64,000 nucleotides of DNA from Candidatus Peregrinibacteria bacterium GW2011_GWF2_38_29 (lineage in GTDB: Bacteria > Patescibacteriota > Gracilibacteria > UBA1369 > UBA12463), in the NCBI GenBank assembly GCA_000992695.1, contig LBUS01000002.1, forward strand, positions 79,153-143,152, written 5' to 3'. Made by a program: the position numbers and the translations under genes. The notes beneath the pieces are model-generated. The model did no database searches and was not told the origin of the DNA. It saw nothing but the letters and a program-made list of their open reading frames with translations. Below are positions 18,651-26,621 of this stretch, piece after piece (position 1 is the stretch's first letter; each line of letters begins with the position of its first letter).

Positions 18651-18679
18651 ATTCTACCTGATAATTGTATAAAATTCAA
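18651..18679 (-). promoter_or_regulatory. Shared-type promoter and leader, copy 2 (sigma A)
   Basis: Minus strand: TTGAAT (18679-18674), 17 bp, TAGAAT (18656-18651), then a 20-nt leader ending CCTATAAATATTTTTATGG. The 19 nt around the start codon are identical to copy 1. Confidence 0.7.
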
Positions 18680-18730
18680 TGAAAGGATTTTGATTGTGCG
18701 CAACGCGGTCCGCCTCTCTTCAACGCTATT

Positions 18731-18865
18731 TGCAATAGGGTTTTGCTGGTCTCATTCAAAAATAAGCCTCACGTTTGTTCGTCTAATTTTTGACTCGACC
18801 TCCTGCGTTCCACGTACGCTAAATTCGCGTCCGCTTCACTTCGGACCGCAAAACTCGCTACTATT
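18731..18865 (-). repeat. 135-bp repeat directly 3' of tRNA-Arg
   Basis: It begins at the base after the tRNA CCA and is 135 bp long, the same length as the repeat 3' of tRNA-Lys (62497-62631). Alignment by eye gives about two thirds identity with one compensated indel. The best-kept block is AATTAGNCGARCAAACG on the minus strand. It also contains CGAAGYGNAG-like motifs. No gene is seen in it. Confidence 0.7.
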
Positions 18866-18942
18866 TGGTGCACCCGGCGGGATTTGAACCTGCGACACCT
18901 AGTTTCGAAGACTAGTGCTCTATCCAGCTGAGCTACGGGTGC
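18866..18942 (-). tRNA. tRNA-Arg (anticodon UCG)
   Basis: Full cloverleaf on the minus strand. Acceptor GCACCCG pairs with CGGGTGC, the D-arm is GCTCAGCTGGATAGAGC, the anticodon stem CTAGT/ACTAG encloses loop CTTCGAA (anticodon TCG), the T-arm contains GGTTCAAATCC, and CCA is encoded. It lies between the two alternative sigma genes. A 135-bp repeat starts immediately after it. Confidence 0.95.
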
Positions 18943-18958
18943 ATAATGTTAATATACA

Positions 18959-18986
18959 ATATTAAAGTTCAAAGCTCAAAAGTCAA
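18959..18986 (-). promoter_or_regulatory. Promoter of tRNA-Arg
   Basis: Minus strand: TTGACT (18986-18981), 16 bp, TAATAT (18964-18959), 16 nt before the mature 5' end. It lies within degenerate TTTTGAG-like heptamers that fill 18963-19012. Confidence 0.5.
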
Positions 18987-19018
18987 AACTCAAAACTGAC
19001 TTCAAAATTGAGCTCCGT

Positions 19019-20839
19019 TTACATTATTGGTTTGCCAAACATAATAAGTTCTCCATCATTTTGTTTAAATAATGCACTTACACTTGCTTCTCCCGTGTTT
19101 TCTACTAACATTGCAGCTATTCGGGGTTTTGCTCGTTCAATTATGTCTCTCGTCATTTGCCTTACTCTTTCTCGCGATAAGCCAAATTCGTCACCAATGT
19201 CTTGCAGCGTTCCATCTTCTGCCCCATTTGATCGCGCGCTATTTCTTAGAACGTCGTATCTTCTTAGAAGAATATATTCATTCCTGTCTTTTATTGCTTT
19301 TCCGGTTTTGCTATTCGCTATTACTTCTTTTAAGATTGTTGTTATTTTTTCCATTACAGGCGCTAGTGATCTTGTTTCTATTTCGTCAAATCCCGTATCG
19401 TTTTGCCCCATTGAATCAGCAAAAGTTTGATTTTTTTGGTCGTTTGATCCTTTGATTTCATCTTCGAGTCTTATTTCCGGCCTAAAATGTCCAAATGCTA
19501 TTTCTATTGATAATGTGTTTTTTTTAGGGAAACGCGCTTTGCATTCAGCATGAGTCGGTTCTCTTCCGTTTTTTTCTTTAAATTCTTCTATGTATCTTTT
19601 AATTTTCATTATTGCTTTGCCATATGCTGATGGTAATCTCACATTCCCTCTTTGCTTCCTTATTTCGTCTGTAATTATTGCTCTTATCCACCATACTGCA
19701 TATGAAATAAAGCGATATCCTCTTTCGTGTTCAAATTTTTTTGCAGCCATTATCATCCCTATATTTCCGGCTTGTATTACGTCCATTAATGGAAGGCCTT
19801 GGTCTTTATACTGAAATGCAATTTTAATTACGAATCTTAAGTTTGCATTTACGATTTGTTTTCTTGCATTTTCATCTCCTGCGTCGGCTTTTTTTGCAAG
19901 CTCTGCCTCTTCTTCACGTGTTAATGTTTTATATCGACAAACGTCTCTCATATATCGTTCAAGCTCACTTGATTTTTGTCCTTTTACCAAATTGTAAATA
20001 CTTCTTTCATCGGATTCCCCTTGTTTTGGGTTTAAGCAATGCGCGCTTTCAGATGCGGTTATTTCAGCCATTCCGTCGTCTCCATTAACAATGCAATCTT
20101 CTACTGCTTCATCTATATCATCATCGTCATCATCTTCTGTTTCGTTTTCATTTTTCTGCGGTTTTTGTTGAAATATTGCATATTTTTCATCTTCTTTTTT
20201 CAAGATAAATCTCCATTCTTGGTTTCTAATTTTAGAAATACGGTCTAAGGCTGCTTTTATTTTTTCAATGCTAATTTGTTTATGTGTGCTTGCTTGAAAT
20301 AGCGTATACGCCTCCATTTCCATTATTTCCTTTGTTGGACGTTGTAATCCTTTGTGTAATTCTTCGGCGCTTACATATTCTCTTTCATGTTTCTTTTTTA
20401 ACATCATTAAAATGATATATGTTAATGACGTGTAATGAGTTACTTCTTCTGTCCATTTGTAGTATCCCGGCATTGATGATAACAGTTGACCTATTCCAAT
20501 TTTTTCAAGTGGTTTTGTTGAATCTTCTGCCGAAAGTACTATAGATAGTAGAATTTTGACTATAATTCTTATGTCTTTTATGGTTCCTGTCCGATCATTA
20601 ATTTCTATTTCGTCCGGTAGTTTTGGTATTTTTGCTTCTCCATTTAGGTGAAATCGTAAAAGCGCTGCTACATGTTCGGCTTTTTCATTTGGACGCTTGT
20701 CTTTTTGCTTTCTTAGCTCTTCTAAAGCTGCGTTTCGAACGGCTTTTTCAATACGATCAATCCTGGATGGCAATACGATAAGATTAAGTTTACGATAAGG
20801 ATCTGTTAAATCTTCGAGTTCTATTCGATTTAATGCCAT
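19019..20839 (-). CDS. Sigma-70 family factor with novel N-terminal domain (B)
   Basis: 606 residues. The C-terminal ~320 residues are sigma-70: region 1.2-like (SSELERYMRDVCRYKTLTRE), region 2 (NANLRFVIKIAFQYKDQGLP; GYRFISYAVWWIRAIITDEI), and region 4.2 (TLQDIGDEFGLSRERVRQMT). It is more diverged from RpoD than sigma A. Residues 126-226 match sigma A's N-domain (YKWTEEVTHYTSLTYIILMM against [18 protein letters not shown]) and again end in a possible wing (EWRFILKKEDEKYAIFQQ). An acidic linker with a run of seven D/E residues follows (~229-250). It lies upstream of sigma A with tRNA-Arg between them, and uses the same promoter type. Its ancestry by duplication with sigma A is inference from the shared architecture. 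Confidence 0.85.
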   Translation of the reverse strand: MALNRIELEDLTDPYRKLNLIVLPSRIDRIEKAVRNAALEELRKQKDKRPNEKAEHVAALLRFHLNGEAKIPKLPDEIEINDRTGTIKDIRIIVKILLSIVLSAEDSTKPLEKIGIGQLLSSMPGYYKWTEEVTHYTSLTYIILMMLKKKHEREYVSAEELHKGLQRPTKEIMEMEAYTLFQASTHKQISIEKIKAALDRISKIRNQEWRFILKKEDEKYAIFQQKPQKNENETEDDDDDDIDEAVEDCIVNGDDGMAEITASESAHCLNPKQGESDERSIYNLVKGQKSSELERYMRDVCRYKTLTREEEAELAKKADAGDENARKQIVNANLRFVIKIAFQYKDQGLPLMDVIQAGNIGMIMAAKKFEHERGYRFISYAVWWIRAIITDEIRKQRGNVRLPSAYGKAIMKIKRYIEEFKEKNGREPTHAECKARFPKKNTLSIEIAFGHFRPEIRLEDEIKGSNDQKNQTFADSMGQNDTGFDEIETRSLAPVMEKITTILKEVIANSKTGKAIKDRNEYILLRRYDVLRNSARSNGAEDGTLQDIGDEFGLSRERVRQMTRDIIERAKPRIAAMLVENTGEASVSALFKQNDGELIMFGKPIM

Positions 20840-20861
20840 TAAAAATGTTTATTGGAAATGA

Positions 20862-20889
20862 ATTTTATCAGAAATCGGAAAAAATTCAA
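20862..20889 (-). promoter_or_regulatory. Shared-type promoter and leader, copy 3 (sigma B)
   Basis: Minus strand: TTGAAT (20889-20884), 16 bp, TAAAAT (20867-20862), then a 22-nt leader ending CCAATAAACATTTTTAATGG. It is the most diverged of the three copies, and lacks the TATAAA of the other two. Confidence 0.65.
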
Positions 20890-20935
20890 TAAATCAAATA
20901 AAGCTTTTGTTTAAAACGATAGACGATAGCGGCAT

Positions 20936-21334
20936 TTATATTTCGTAGTCTATGACGCTTGTAGCGGAACTGCCAGTTTGTTCTCTGGCGCCTTTTAGCG
21001 TTTGCGCTTCTTGAGCCTCAGCTTGTCTTTGTTTTTCCGCTCTTTGCCCAAATAGTGTCCATTTTTCTTGGATGCCTGGGTCTTTAAATTTTTGACCATT
21101 ACTAACAACGTCACGTGTTGTTTCGCTTATATATCCTGCTTGCGTAAGCGCGTCGTGGTTTTTCTTTGTTGAGCGAGCTATGCATATTTGGCCTTTTTCA
21201 TTGATATATGTGATTACGCCATTGTTGTCTTGAAAAAGACCTATTTTCTCAGCTCTTTCCCATATATCCGCAGGGCTGTCTGCTGATGGTGCTTTTAGCA
21301 TTGCTTTATCGTGTTCAGATGATATAGTCTTCAA
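20936..21334 (-). CDS. Small acidic hypothetical protein upstream of sigma B
   Basis: 132 residues from a TTG at 21334, or 121 residues from the first ATG at 21301. No family recognised. The middle (GVITYINEKGQICIARSTKK) is beta-like and the C-terminal third is helical and Q/A-rich (RAEKQRQAEAQEAQTLKGA). It overlaps the preceding 54-codon ORF by 20 nt in another frame. It is therefore either translationally coupled to that ORF or is the second half of a frameshifted gene. It ends 97 nt before the sigma B start and is on the same strand. Confidence 0.5.
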   Translation of the reverse strand: MKTISSEHDKAMLKAPSADSPADIWERAEKIGLFQDNNGVITYINEKGQICIARSTKKNHDALTQAGYISETTRDVVSNGQKFKDPGIQEKWTLFGQRAEKQRQAEAQEAQTLKGAREQTGSSATSVIDYEI

Positions 21335-21479
21335 TTGCTGTTGGATGAATTTGTCTTAATTCTGCACATTTTGCGAATATAAAATCTCTTCCTGCGGGTG
21401 TTGCCATTATAATTTTTCGTTGAGCTAATTCGTCGCTTACAGTAGTTTTAAATTCATGTCCTATTCTTGGCGTGTTCAT
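21315..21479 (-). CDS. 54-residue ORF, possible first half of a split gene
   Basis: Starts at ATG 21479 and ends at TGA 21315. It reads MNTPRIGHEFKTTVSDELAQ and continues ATPAGRDFIFAKCAELRQIH. The composition is ordinary, not low-complexity. A good promoter lies 30 nt upstream. The end overlaps the 132-residue ORF in a different frame, so one base change could join them. No family recognised. Confidence 0.5.
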   Translation of the reverse strand: MNTPRIGHEFKTTVSDELAQRKIIMATPAGRDFIFAKCAELRQIHPTAIEDYII

Positions 21480-21508
21480 GGTGCTTGGTTTGTTATGTAT
21501 ATAAATAT

Positions 21509-21537
21509 ATTATAACATATTCTATATTATATCGCAA
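21509..21537 (-). promoter_or_regulatory. Promoter for the 54-residue ORF
   Basis: Minus strand: TTGCGA (21537-21532), exactly 17 bp, perfect TATAAT (21514-21509). The ATG at 21479 follows after 29 nt. Confidence 0.6.
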
Positions 21538-21549
21538 ATCCTGTTAAGG

Positions 21550-21578
21550 TTGAATATTTAGCGTTTTATCTATAAAAT
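21550..21578 (+). promoter_or_regulatory. Promoter of tRNA-Cys
   Basis: TTGAAT at 21550-21555, 17 bp, TAAAAT at 21573-21578, 25 nt before the mature tRNA. It is back to back with the promoter of the 54-residue ORF. Confidence 0.55.
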
Positions 21579-21603
21579 CATTATTGCATTTCGAAATATA
21601 TTT

Positions 21604-21680
21604 GGTGACGTACCCAAGTGGCCTAAGGGGGCAGTTTGCAAAACTGTTATTCGTGGGTTCGAATCCCACCGTCACCTCCA
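21604..21680 (+). tRNA. tRNA-Cys (anticodon GCA)
   Basis: Acceptor GGTGACG pairs with CGTCACC, followed by discriminator U and encoded CCA (TCCA). Anticodon stem GCAGT/ACTGT with loop TTGCAAA gives anticodon GCA. T-arm GTGGGTTCGAATCCCAC is perfect. Confidence 0.96.
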
Positions 21681-21687
21681 AATATAT

Positions 21688-21714
21688 GAGCAAAAACCTT
21701 GTCGGTTTTTTCTC
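21688..21714 (+). terminator. Terminator after tRNA-Cys
   Basis: Stem AAAAACC (21692-21698), loop TTGTC, GGTTTTT (21704-21710) with flanking GAG/CTC pairing. The U-run is part of the 3' arm. It lies 7 nt after the tRNA. Confidence 0.6.
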
Positions 21715-21865
21715 ATTACTCTTTTTCCCTTCAAGGTGTTTTTCTTCTGCATTCATTTACGCTCTGCTCTCTTATTTCGAGAGCAGGCTTCGCTCGCAAG
21801 CTCGCTCGTACGCTATTCATTCCGAAGAAAAACCTTTAATTATAAGTTTGTTTTTATGGATTTAA
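21715..21865. other. Gap with a GC-rich hairpin, no gene seen
   Basis: Between tRNA-Cys and the secDF terminator. It contains a perfect 8-bp hairpin CTGCTCTC-TTATTTC-GAGAGCAG (21764-21786) followed by repetitive GCTCGCAAGCTCGCTCGTACGC. That GC-rich stretch vaguely recalls the repeats 3' of tRNA-Arg and tRNA-Lys but is not clearly the same. Confidence 0.5.
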
Positions 21866-21895
21866 AAAGGGCACCTTTTTCAGATGCCCTTTATT
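21866..21895 (-). terminator. Terminator at the end of secDF (probably bidirectional)
   Basis: Dyad AAAGGGCA (21866-21873) and TGCCCTTT (21885-21892) with T-runs on both sides. On the minus strand it reads AAAGGGCA, loop, TGCCCTTT followed by TT and A-rich DNA. Confidence 0.65.
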
Positions 21896-21918
21896 TTATT
21901 ACGTTGTGAGCGCGGTTT

Positions 21919-24900
21919 TTATTTTGCCGCTTTTTTATTCAATGCCCATTTTGTCCAGTATACAACGACCGGTGTTGCAATGAATATGGATGAATATGTT
22001 CCGATGATGATACCAATGTCGAGAGTTAAGATGAAGTAGAAGATTGATGAGCTTCCGAATATAAGCATTGCTGTGAGCGTCAAAACAGCCGTAAGAGATG
22101 TGTTTATGGACCTGCTTAGTGTTTGTGTCATTGATATGTCTGCGATTGTTTCAATGTCTTCTTTTTCGTCAATTCTTAAGTGTTCACGCAACCTATCGAA
22201 AACGACGATTGTATCGTGAACAGAGAAGCCGAGGATTGTAAGAAGAGCTGTGATGAACAAGATGTCGATTTCAAAGTTTGTGAAATAGCCGATTATTACA
22301 AATACGCCGATTGTAATCCATATATCGTGCACAAGGGCTATGATTGCGGCGATGCCAAATCTCCACGGATTGACGTGTTTTGGTATTTTTCTGAATGTGA
22401 ATGCGAGATAAAGCATGATCATCAAACATGTTGCGACAACTGCCCAAATGGCTTTGTTTTGCATGGATCCTCCGACTACCGCTCCGATTGTCGTGAATCT
22501 TAATTCTTCCATGTTTTTATCAAGCTTTGTTTTAAGTTCTGTTACGATTTTGTCATGCGTTTCGTTGCTGATGTATTTTGTTTTGACGATGAATCCGTCT
22601 TCTCCGGAAGAAATGATTTGTGCGTTTTCAAGATCAAGTTTTTCTTCTGTTGATGAAAGTTCCGTCGATTGAGTTGTTTTATCTGCGATAGGGGAGATGG
22701 CCGGTGTTTTTGTTGCTATTGGTACCGCTTTGTTTAATTCTGTGCCAATTTCTGTTAAAGCTGTTTTAAGTGTTTCTGTTGTTACGACCTTATCTTTATT
22801 TACGAATTTGAATTCCATAAGCGTCCCGCCTGTGAAATCCAGTCCCGGTTTGAATCCGAATATCAAAGTGGCGATAACTCCAAGTGTAATCATTGTTGCA
22901 GATGCTCCCAAGAAGATTTTTGACCTGGACATGAATTTGATTATTGGTCTTTCTTTCGCGCCTTGCTTTACACCAAATAGCCATAAATTTTGGCCGTATT
23001 TTGTGCCTATGAACGCTTTTAATAATGTTTTTGTGATTGTGATTGCTGTGAACATGGAAACGATAATACCTGCAGCCAAGTTGAATGCGAATCCTTTTAC
23101 GATTGAGCTTCCAAGATAGAACAAGATTGCGCATGTTAGAAGAGAGGAGTAGTTGGAATCACGGATTGAGCTCCATGCTCTGTCAAAACCTGCGTCAACC
23201 GCAGCAGCAAGCGTTTTTCCTGATCTTAGTTCTTCCTTCATTCTTTCAAATATGAGGATGTTTGCATCAACTGCCATACCGATTGAAAGGATGACACCGG
23301 CTACGCCGGCGAGCGTTAAGGTTACAGGCGTTCTGAGCAAGAATGCGACAAAAAACAATAAGAAACATGCCAGCAAGAAGCTTAAGATTTTTTCAAGAGC
23401 CGGTTCATTGGCTTTAAGCAATTTATATGTAACTGCGACAAATATAATTGCTGAAAACAAGAATGCGATAATTAAATTTATTTCACTTTTGATTAAGAAG
23501 ATGAGAATTAATGAATAAAGTGAAAGTGCACCGACTGCGAGTAAGCCCGGAAGTCTATAATAAACAATCATGAAAATTGCGACTATTAAAAGTCCAAGCA
23601 AACCTGCTTTGACACTTTTTGTAAGAGCTTCTTGACCGATTGTTGAGCCAATTGTGTGCTGTCCAACAAGAAGAACAGGAGCAGGTATTGCGCCTGTGTT
23701 AAGATCACGAGCAAGATTATTTGCATCTTCAACCGTGAATCTTCCGGAAATTTGTGCTGAGCCACCGGAAATTTTATTTTTTACGGTTGGTGATGAAATG
23801 AATTCGCCACCAACAAAGATTGCGAGTGGTTTTTCAACATTTCTGCCTGTGATTTCTTCAAACAATTTTGCGCCTTCCGCGTTGAATTGAATTGAAACGT
23901 ATGGTTGATATAATTGATCAAAATTAACGTCTGCGTGTGTGAATTGTGAGCCATCTAAGCCTGTTGTTCTCCACATATCCGCTGCCGTTGAAAAGAATAC
24001 TTTTTCAAGTTTTACTTGTCTTTCTTTTACGTCTGTTTCAATTTTTGTAGCTTTGATAATGTGATATCCAAACTCTGAGCTTGTGATTTCTGAAATGTCG
24101 CCTTCGGCTTTGAGCGCGAGGGAAGCGTCTTTGAATACTTGAACATATTGTGCGCTCTTATTTACAGGGCTTGGAAGCACTCCGCCTTGATTTTTTGAAC
24201 CCGGATCGTCTGAATATGTTTTTGCGAGCGTGCTGAAATCTTCGCCTGCTTTTATTTTTGCAAGCACTTCTTTTGCGGCTTGAAATGCATCCGTTTGGGT
24301 GCGTGTTACTTTTTCATCCGCTTTTTGCGCACCTTTGTATGATAACAAGATGTGGCTTACATAAGCCTGTTTATCAAACCTAACAGTTTCTTGTTCATCG
24401 ACTAATTTAATGGCATAAACGCCCTCTTTTTTGCTTAATTGTCCGGATTGATTAACCGCATATTCGTCGTCTGAAGCATCAACTAATTTTTTGTAGATAT
24501 CGCCTTTTTTCATATCTTTAAGTACGGTTGCGATATTTTTTGGTTGGTCGTTTGCAAATGAGAATTCCGGATCAAGTTCATATTTAACTTTGCCAATATT
24601 GTTCTGCTCTTCTTCTTTGCCGGCTAATGTTATGTCGTTTTTCTTTAAAATATTTTTAAGTACGTTTTGTGCGTATTCTTTCATTCGTTCGACTTCTTGA
24701 GGATCTGCTTTTTCTTTTTGTTCTTTGAATTCAAGTTGAATTGTTTTTCCAACAACTTTCTTGGCTTCTTCGAGATCTTTAATACCTGCGAGTTCAACGA
24801 TGATGTGTTGTTCGTCGCCGACATTAGATGTATATATGCTTGGCTCTGAAACTCCAAGGCCGTTTACGCGTTTTGTAATAACCTGAAGAACTCCGTCGAC

Positions 24901-25113
24901 AATCGCGGCTTGATCTTTTGCAGGTACTTTTCGAAGATCAACTTTATAATCGAGTTGAGATCCGCCTTGAAGGTCTAGCCCAAGGTGAATCTTATCTTTT
25001 GTTATGGAATCCGGAAGGTGTAGTGCTTTTTGAACGCTCGCGGGAGCATTATATAGCCCCAAAAATACTGCAAATAAAATAATAATTGCGATTTGCCATA
25101 CGGTTCTTTTCAT
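21919..25113 (-). CDS. secDF: Fused SecDF translocase subunit with inserted parvulin (PpiC) domain
   Basis: 1,064 residues. SecD and SecF, the proton-driven RND-type helpers of the Sec translocon, are one polypeptide here. SecD begins with a membrane helix and the motif IHLGLDLQGG (residues 42-51). The SecF half starts near SKIFLGASATMITLGV with its motif GLDFTGG, and ends in a second six-helix bundle with GFSVHDTIVVFDRLREHL. Inside the outward-facing SecD domain, residues ~251-358 are a parvulin-type peptidyl-prolyl isomerase: YVSHILLSYK, GEDFSTLAKTYSDDPGS, NQGGVLPSP, EFGYHIIKA. The start at 25113 (MKRTVWQIAI) follows the cupin stop by 16 nt. The longer frame from 25221 would overlap the cupin gene by 92 nt and is rejected. 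It ends at a terminator. Confidence 0.93.
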   Translation of the reverse strand: MKRTVWQIAIIILFAVFLGLYNAPASVQKALHLPDSITKDKIHLGLDLQGGSQLDYKVDLRKVPAKDQAAIVDGVLQVITKRVNGLGVSEPSIYTSNVGDEQHIIVELAGIKDLEEAKKVVGKTIQLEFKEQKEKADPQEVERMKEYAQNVLKNILKKNDITLAGKEEEQNNIGKVKYELDPEFSFANDQPKNIATVLKDMKKGDIYKKLVDASDDEYAVNQSGQLSKKEGVYAIKLVDEQETVRFDKQAYVSHILLSYKGAQKADEKVTRTQTDAFQAAKEVLAKIKAGEDFSTLAKTYSDDPGSKNQGGVLPSPVNKSAQYVQVFKDASLALKAEGDISEITSSEFGYHIIKATKIETDVKERQVKLEKVFFSTAADMWRTTGLDGSQFTHADVNFDQLYQPYVSIQFNAEGAKLFEEITGRNVEKPLAIFVGGEFISSPTVKNKISGGSAQISGRFTVEDANNLARDLNTGAIPAPVLLVGQHTIGSTIGQEALTKSVKAGLLGLLIVAIFMIVYYRLPGLLAVGALSLYSLILIFLIKSEINLIIAFLFSAIIFVAVTYKLLKANEPALEKILSFLLACFLLFFVAFLLRTPVTLTLAGVAGVILSIGMAVDANILIFERMKEELRSGKTLAAAVDAGFDRAWSSIRDSNYSSLLTCAILFYLGSSIVKGFAFNLAAGIIVSMFTAITITKTLLKAFIGTKYGQNLWLFGVKQGAKERPIIKFMSRSKIFLGASATMITLGVIATLIFGFKPGLDFTGGTLMEFKFVNKDKVVTTETLKTALTEIGTELNKAVPIATKTPAISPIADKTTQSTELSSTEEKLDLENAQIISSGEDGFIVKTKYISNETHDKIVTELKTKLDKNMEELRFTTIGAVVGGSMQNKAIWAVVATCLMIMLYLAFTFRKIPKHVNPWRFGIAAIIALVHDIWITIGVFVIIGYFTNFEIDILFITALLTILGFSVHDTIVVFDRLREHLRIDEKEDIETIADISMTQTLSRSINTSLTAVLTLTAMLIFGSSSIFYFILTLDIGIIIGTYSSIFIATPVVVYWTKWALNKKAAK

Positions 25114-25129
25114 ATAGATTTTGTTAAAT

Positions 25130-25525
25130 TTATTTATTTGATGCGAGTTTTTTATCCAGTTTTTCATCATTTCCTTTACCTTTTCTTCCGTAATCATCTT
25201 CGATTTTAACAACATCATCAAGTTCCGGAGTTGATACCTCGAATATCTCCAAATCGCTTAAGGCCTGGATGCGGTGAATAGTATAAGGAAGAATATCTAT
25301 TTTGTCACCAGTTTTTAAAATTCTTGTTGTCAGTTTGTTTTTTTTGTTGCCAAAGGTTAATTTAGCGCTTCCTTTATATATATATTGGGTTTCTGTCTTT
25401 TTTTCGTGATATTGAAGGGAAAATCTGTGCCCTTTTTTTAAATGTAGGATTTTGCCCGCGTATTTTTCGTTATGCGCGAACCAGATTTCTTTTCCCCAAG
25501 GCTTTAATTTTATTTGAACTTTCAT
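25130..25525 (-). CDS. Cupin, mannose-6-phosphate isomerase type II-like
   Basis: 131 residues forming one cupin barrel. KPWGKEIWFAHNEKYAGKIL, then LQYHEKKTETQYI and GDKIDILPYTIHRIQA contain the His/Glu metal-site pattern. In many bacteria this domain is the C-terminal half of a bifunctional ManC/AlgA protein. Here it is a separate gene 10 nt after manC, so the two together likely convert fructose-6-P to GDP-mannose (with a phosphomannomutase elsewhere). The C-terminal ~25 residues are charged and probably not part of the barrel. Confidence 0.85.
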   Translation of the reverse strand: MKVQIKLKPWGKEIWFAHNEKYAGKILHLKKGHRFSLQYHEKKTETQYIYKGSAKLTFGNKKNKLTTRILKTGDKIDILPYTIHRIQALSDLEIFEVSTPELDDVVKIEDDYGRKGKGNDEKLDKKLASNK

Positions 25526-25535
25526 TTTTATAATT

Positions 25536-26564
25536 TTATATCGATTTTGGGCTGATTTTTTTAATTTTTTCTACGATTTCTTTGAGTCTGCCACTTTGCG
25601 ATTTATCGCATACCAAAAGCGCATCCGGCGTATCGATGATAACAATGTTTTTAAGTCCGATTGTTGTGATTATTTTTTTGCCTTCTCCATATATAAGCGA
25701 ATTTTCAGTGTCAATTTCTGCGTATGTTCCTTTTGTTACATTTTGGCCGTTTTTGTTTAGTTCATCATAAATTGCTTCCCATGTTCCAATGTCGTTCCAG
25801 CCAAGTTCTGCAGGAATAATTCGAACGCGCGAAGGATCGATTTTTTCCATTACACCATAGTCGATTGAGATTTTTTCACATTTTTCATAATCTTTTTCGA
25901 GCAAATCATATGTTTTTGGCATATGTTTTTTGATTTCCTGAAGTATTACAGATGCTTTCCAAACGTAGATTCCCGTATTCCAAAGGTATTTATAAGATGC
26001 GACATATTCTTCCGCAGTTTTTTTATTTGGTTTTTCCGTGAATTTTTCAAATTCATATATTTCAGCTCCATTAACGATTTTTAGCATTTTGCCGATTTTG
26101 ACATAGCCTAGTGCCGTACTTGGATATTTAGCTTTAACTTCAACGATATTGAGAGTGTTTTCTTCACGTGCGAGTTTTTCGGCAACATGCAATTTTTCGA
26201 TGAATTCTTTTTTATTCTTTATTAAATGGTCGGCGTAAATGATCGCCATAACTTCGCCCGGATATGTTTTTTCCACGCGTTTTGCTGCAAGTCCAATACA
26301 AGCCGCCGTATCACGCAAAGCGGGTTCAATAATTATCTGATTTTTTGGAATTTTCTTTTTAAGTGCGGTTTTTGTTACTTCACTTGCATAAGCCTTGCTT
26401 GTAGCTATAAAAATATCTTTTGGTTTTAAAAAATCCAAACGGTCGAGCGTATCTTCAAGAAGAGTTTGGTTTGTGATTAGTTTTTGAAATTGTTTTGGCT
26501 TGTTTTCGCGAGATAAAGGCCAAAGCCTTGTTCCGCCACCGCCTGCTAAAATGACTGCTTTCAT
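25536..26564 (-). CDS. manC: Mannose-1-phosphate guanylyltransferase
   Basis: Makes GDP-mannose from GTP and mannose-1-phosphate. 342 residues, the catalytic domain only. The nucleotidyltransferase signature MKAVILAGGGGTRLWPLSRE is at the N-terminus, with KPKQFQKL next, FTEKPNKKTAEEY and WNTGIYVWKAS in the middle. The isomerase domain of long ManC proteins is the next gene. A possible promoter TTGGCG-18-TAAAAT lies upstream, with TTGGCGCCAA, a perfect palindrome, at 26605-26614. GDP-mannose probably feeds surface glycan synthesis. Confidence 0.92.
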   Translation of the reverse strand: MKAVILAGGGGTRLWPLSRENKPKQFQKLITNQTLLEDTLDRLDFLKPKDIFIATSKAYASEVTKTALKKKIPKNQIIIEPALRDTAACIGLAAKRVEKTYPGEVMAIIYADHLIKNKKEFIEKLHVAEKLAREENTLNIVEVKAKYPSTALGYVKIGKMLKIVNGAEIYEFEKFTEKPNKKTAEEYVASYKYLWNTGIYVWKASVILQEIKKHMPKTYDLLEKDYEKCEKISIDYGVMEKIDPSRVRIIPAELGWNDIGTWEAIYDELNKNGQNVTKGTYAEIDTENSLIYGEGKKIITTIGLKNIVIIDTPDALLVCDKSQSGRLKEIVEKIKKISPKSI

Positions 26565-26621
26565 AATAGAAATTTACTGAAAGGATTTTAGCATGAAAGC
26601 CGTGTTGGCGCCAATTTGGAT

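Noticed and set aside
18631..18865. A gene in the gap between sigma A and tRNA-Arg
   Set aside because: The frames there are short and change with the 135-bp repeat, which is also found next to tRNA-Lys.
25114..25221. N-terminal extension of secDF
   Set aside because: Overlaps the cupin gene by 92 nt and has no membrane or family features.
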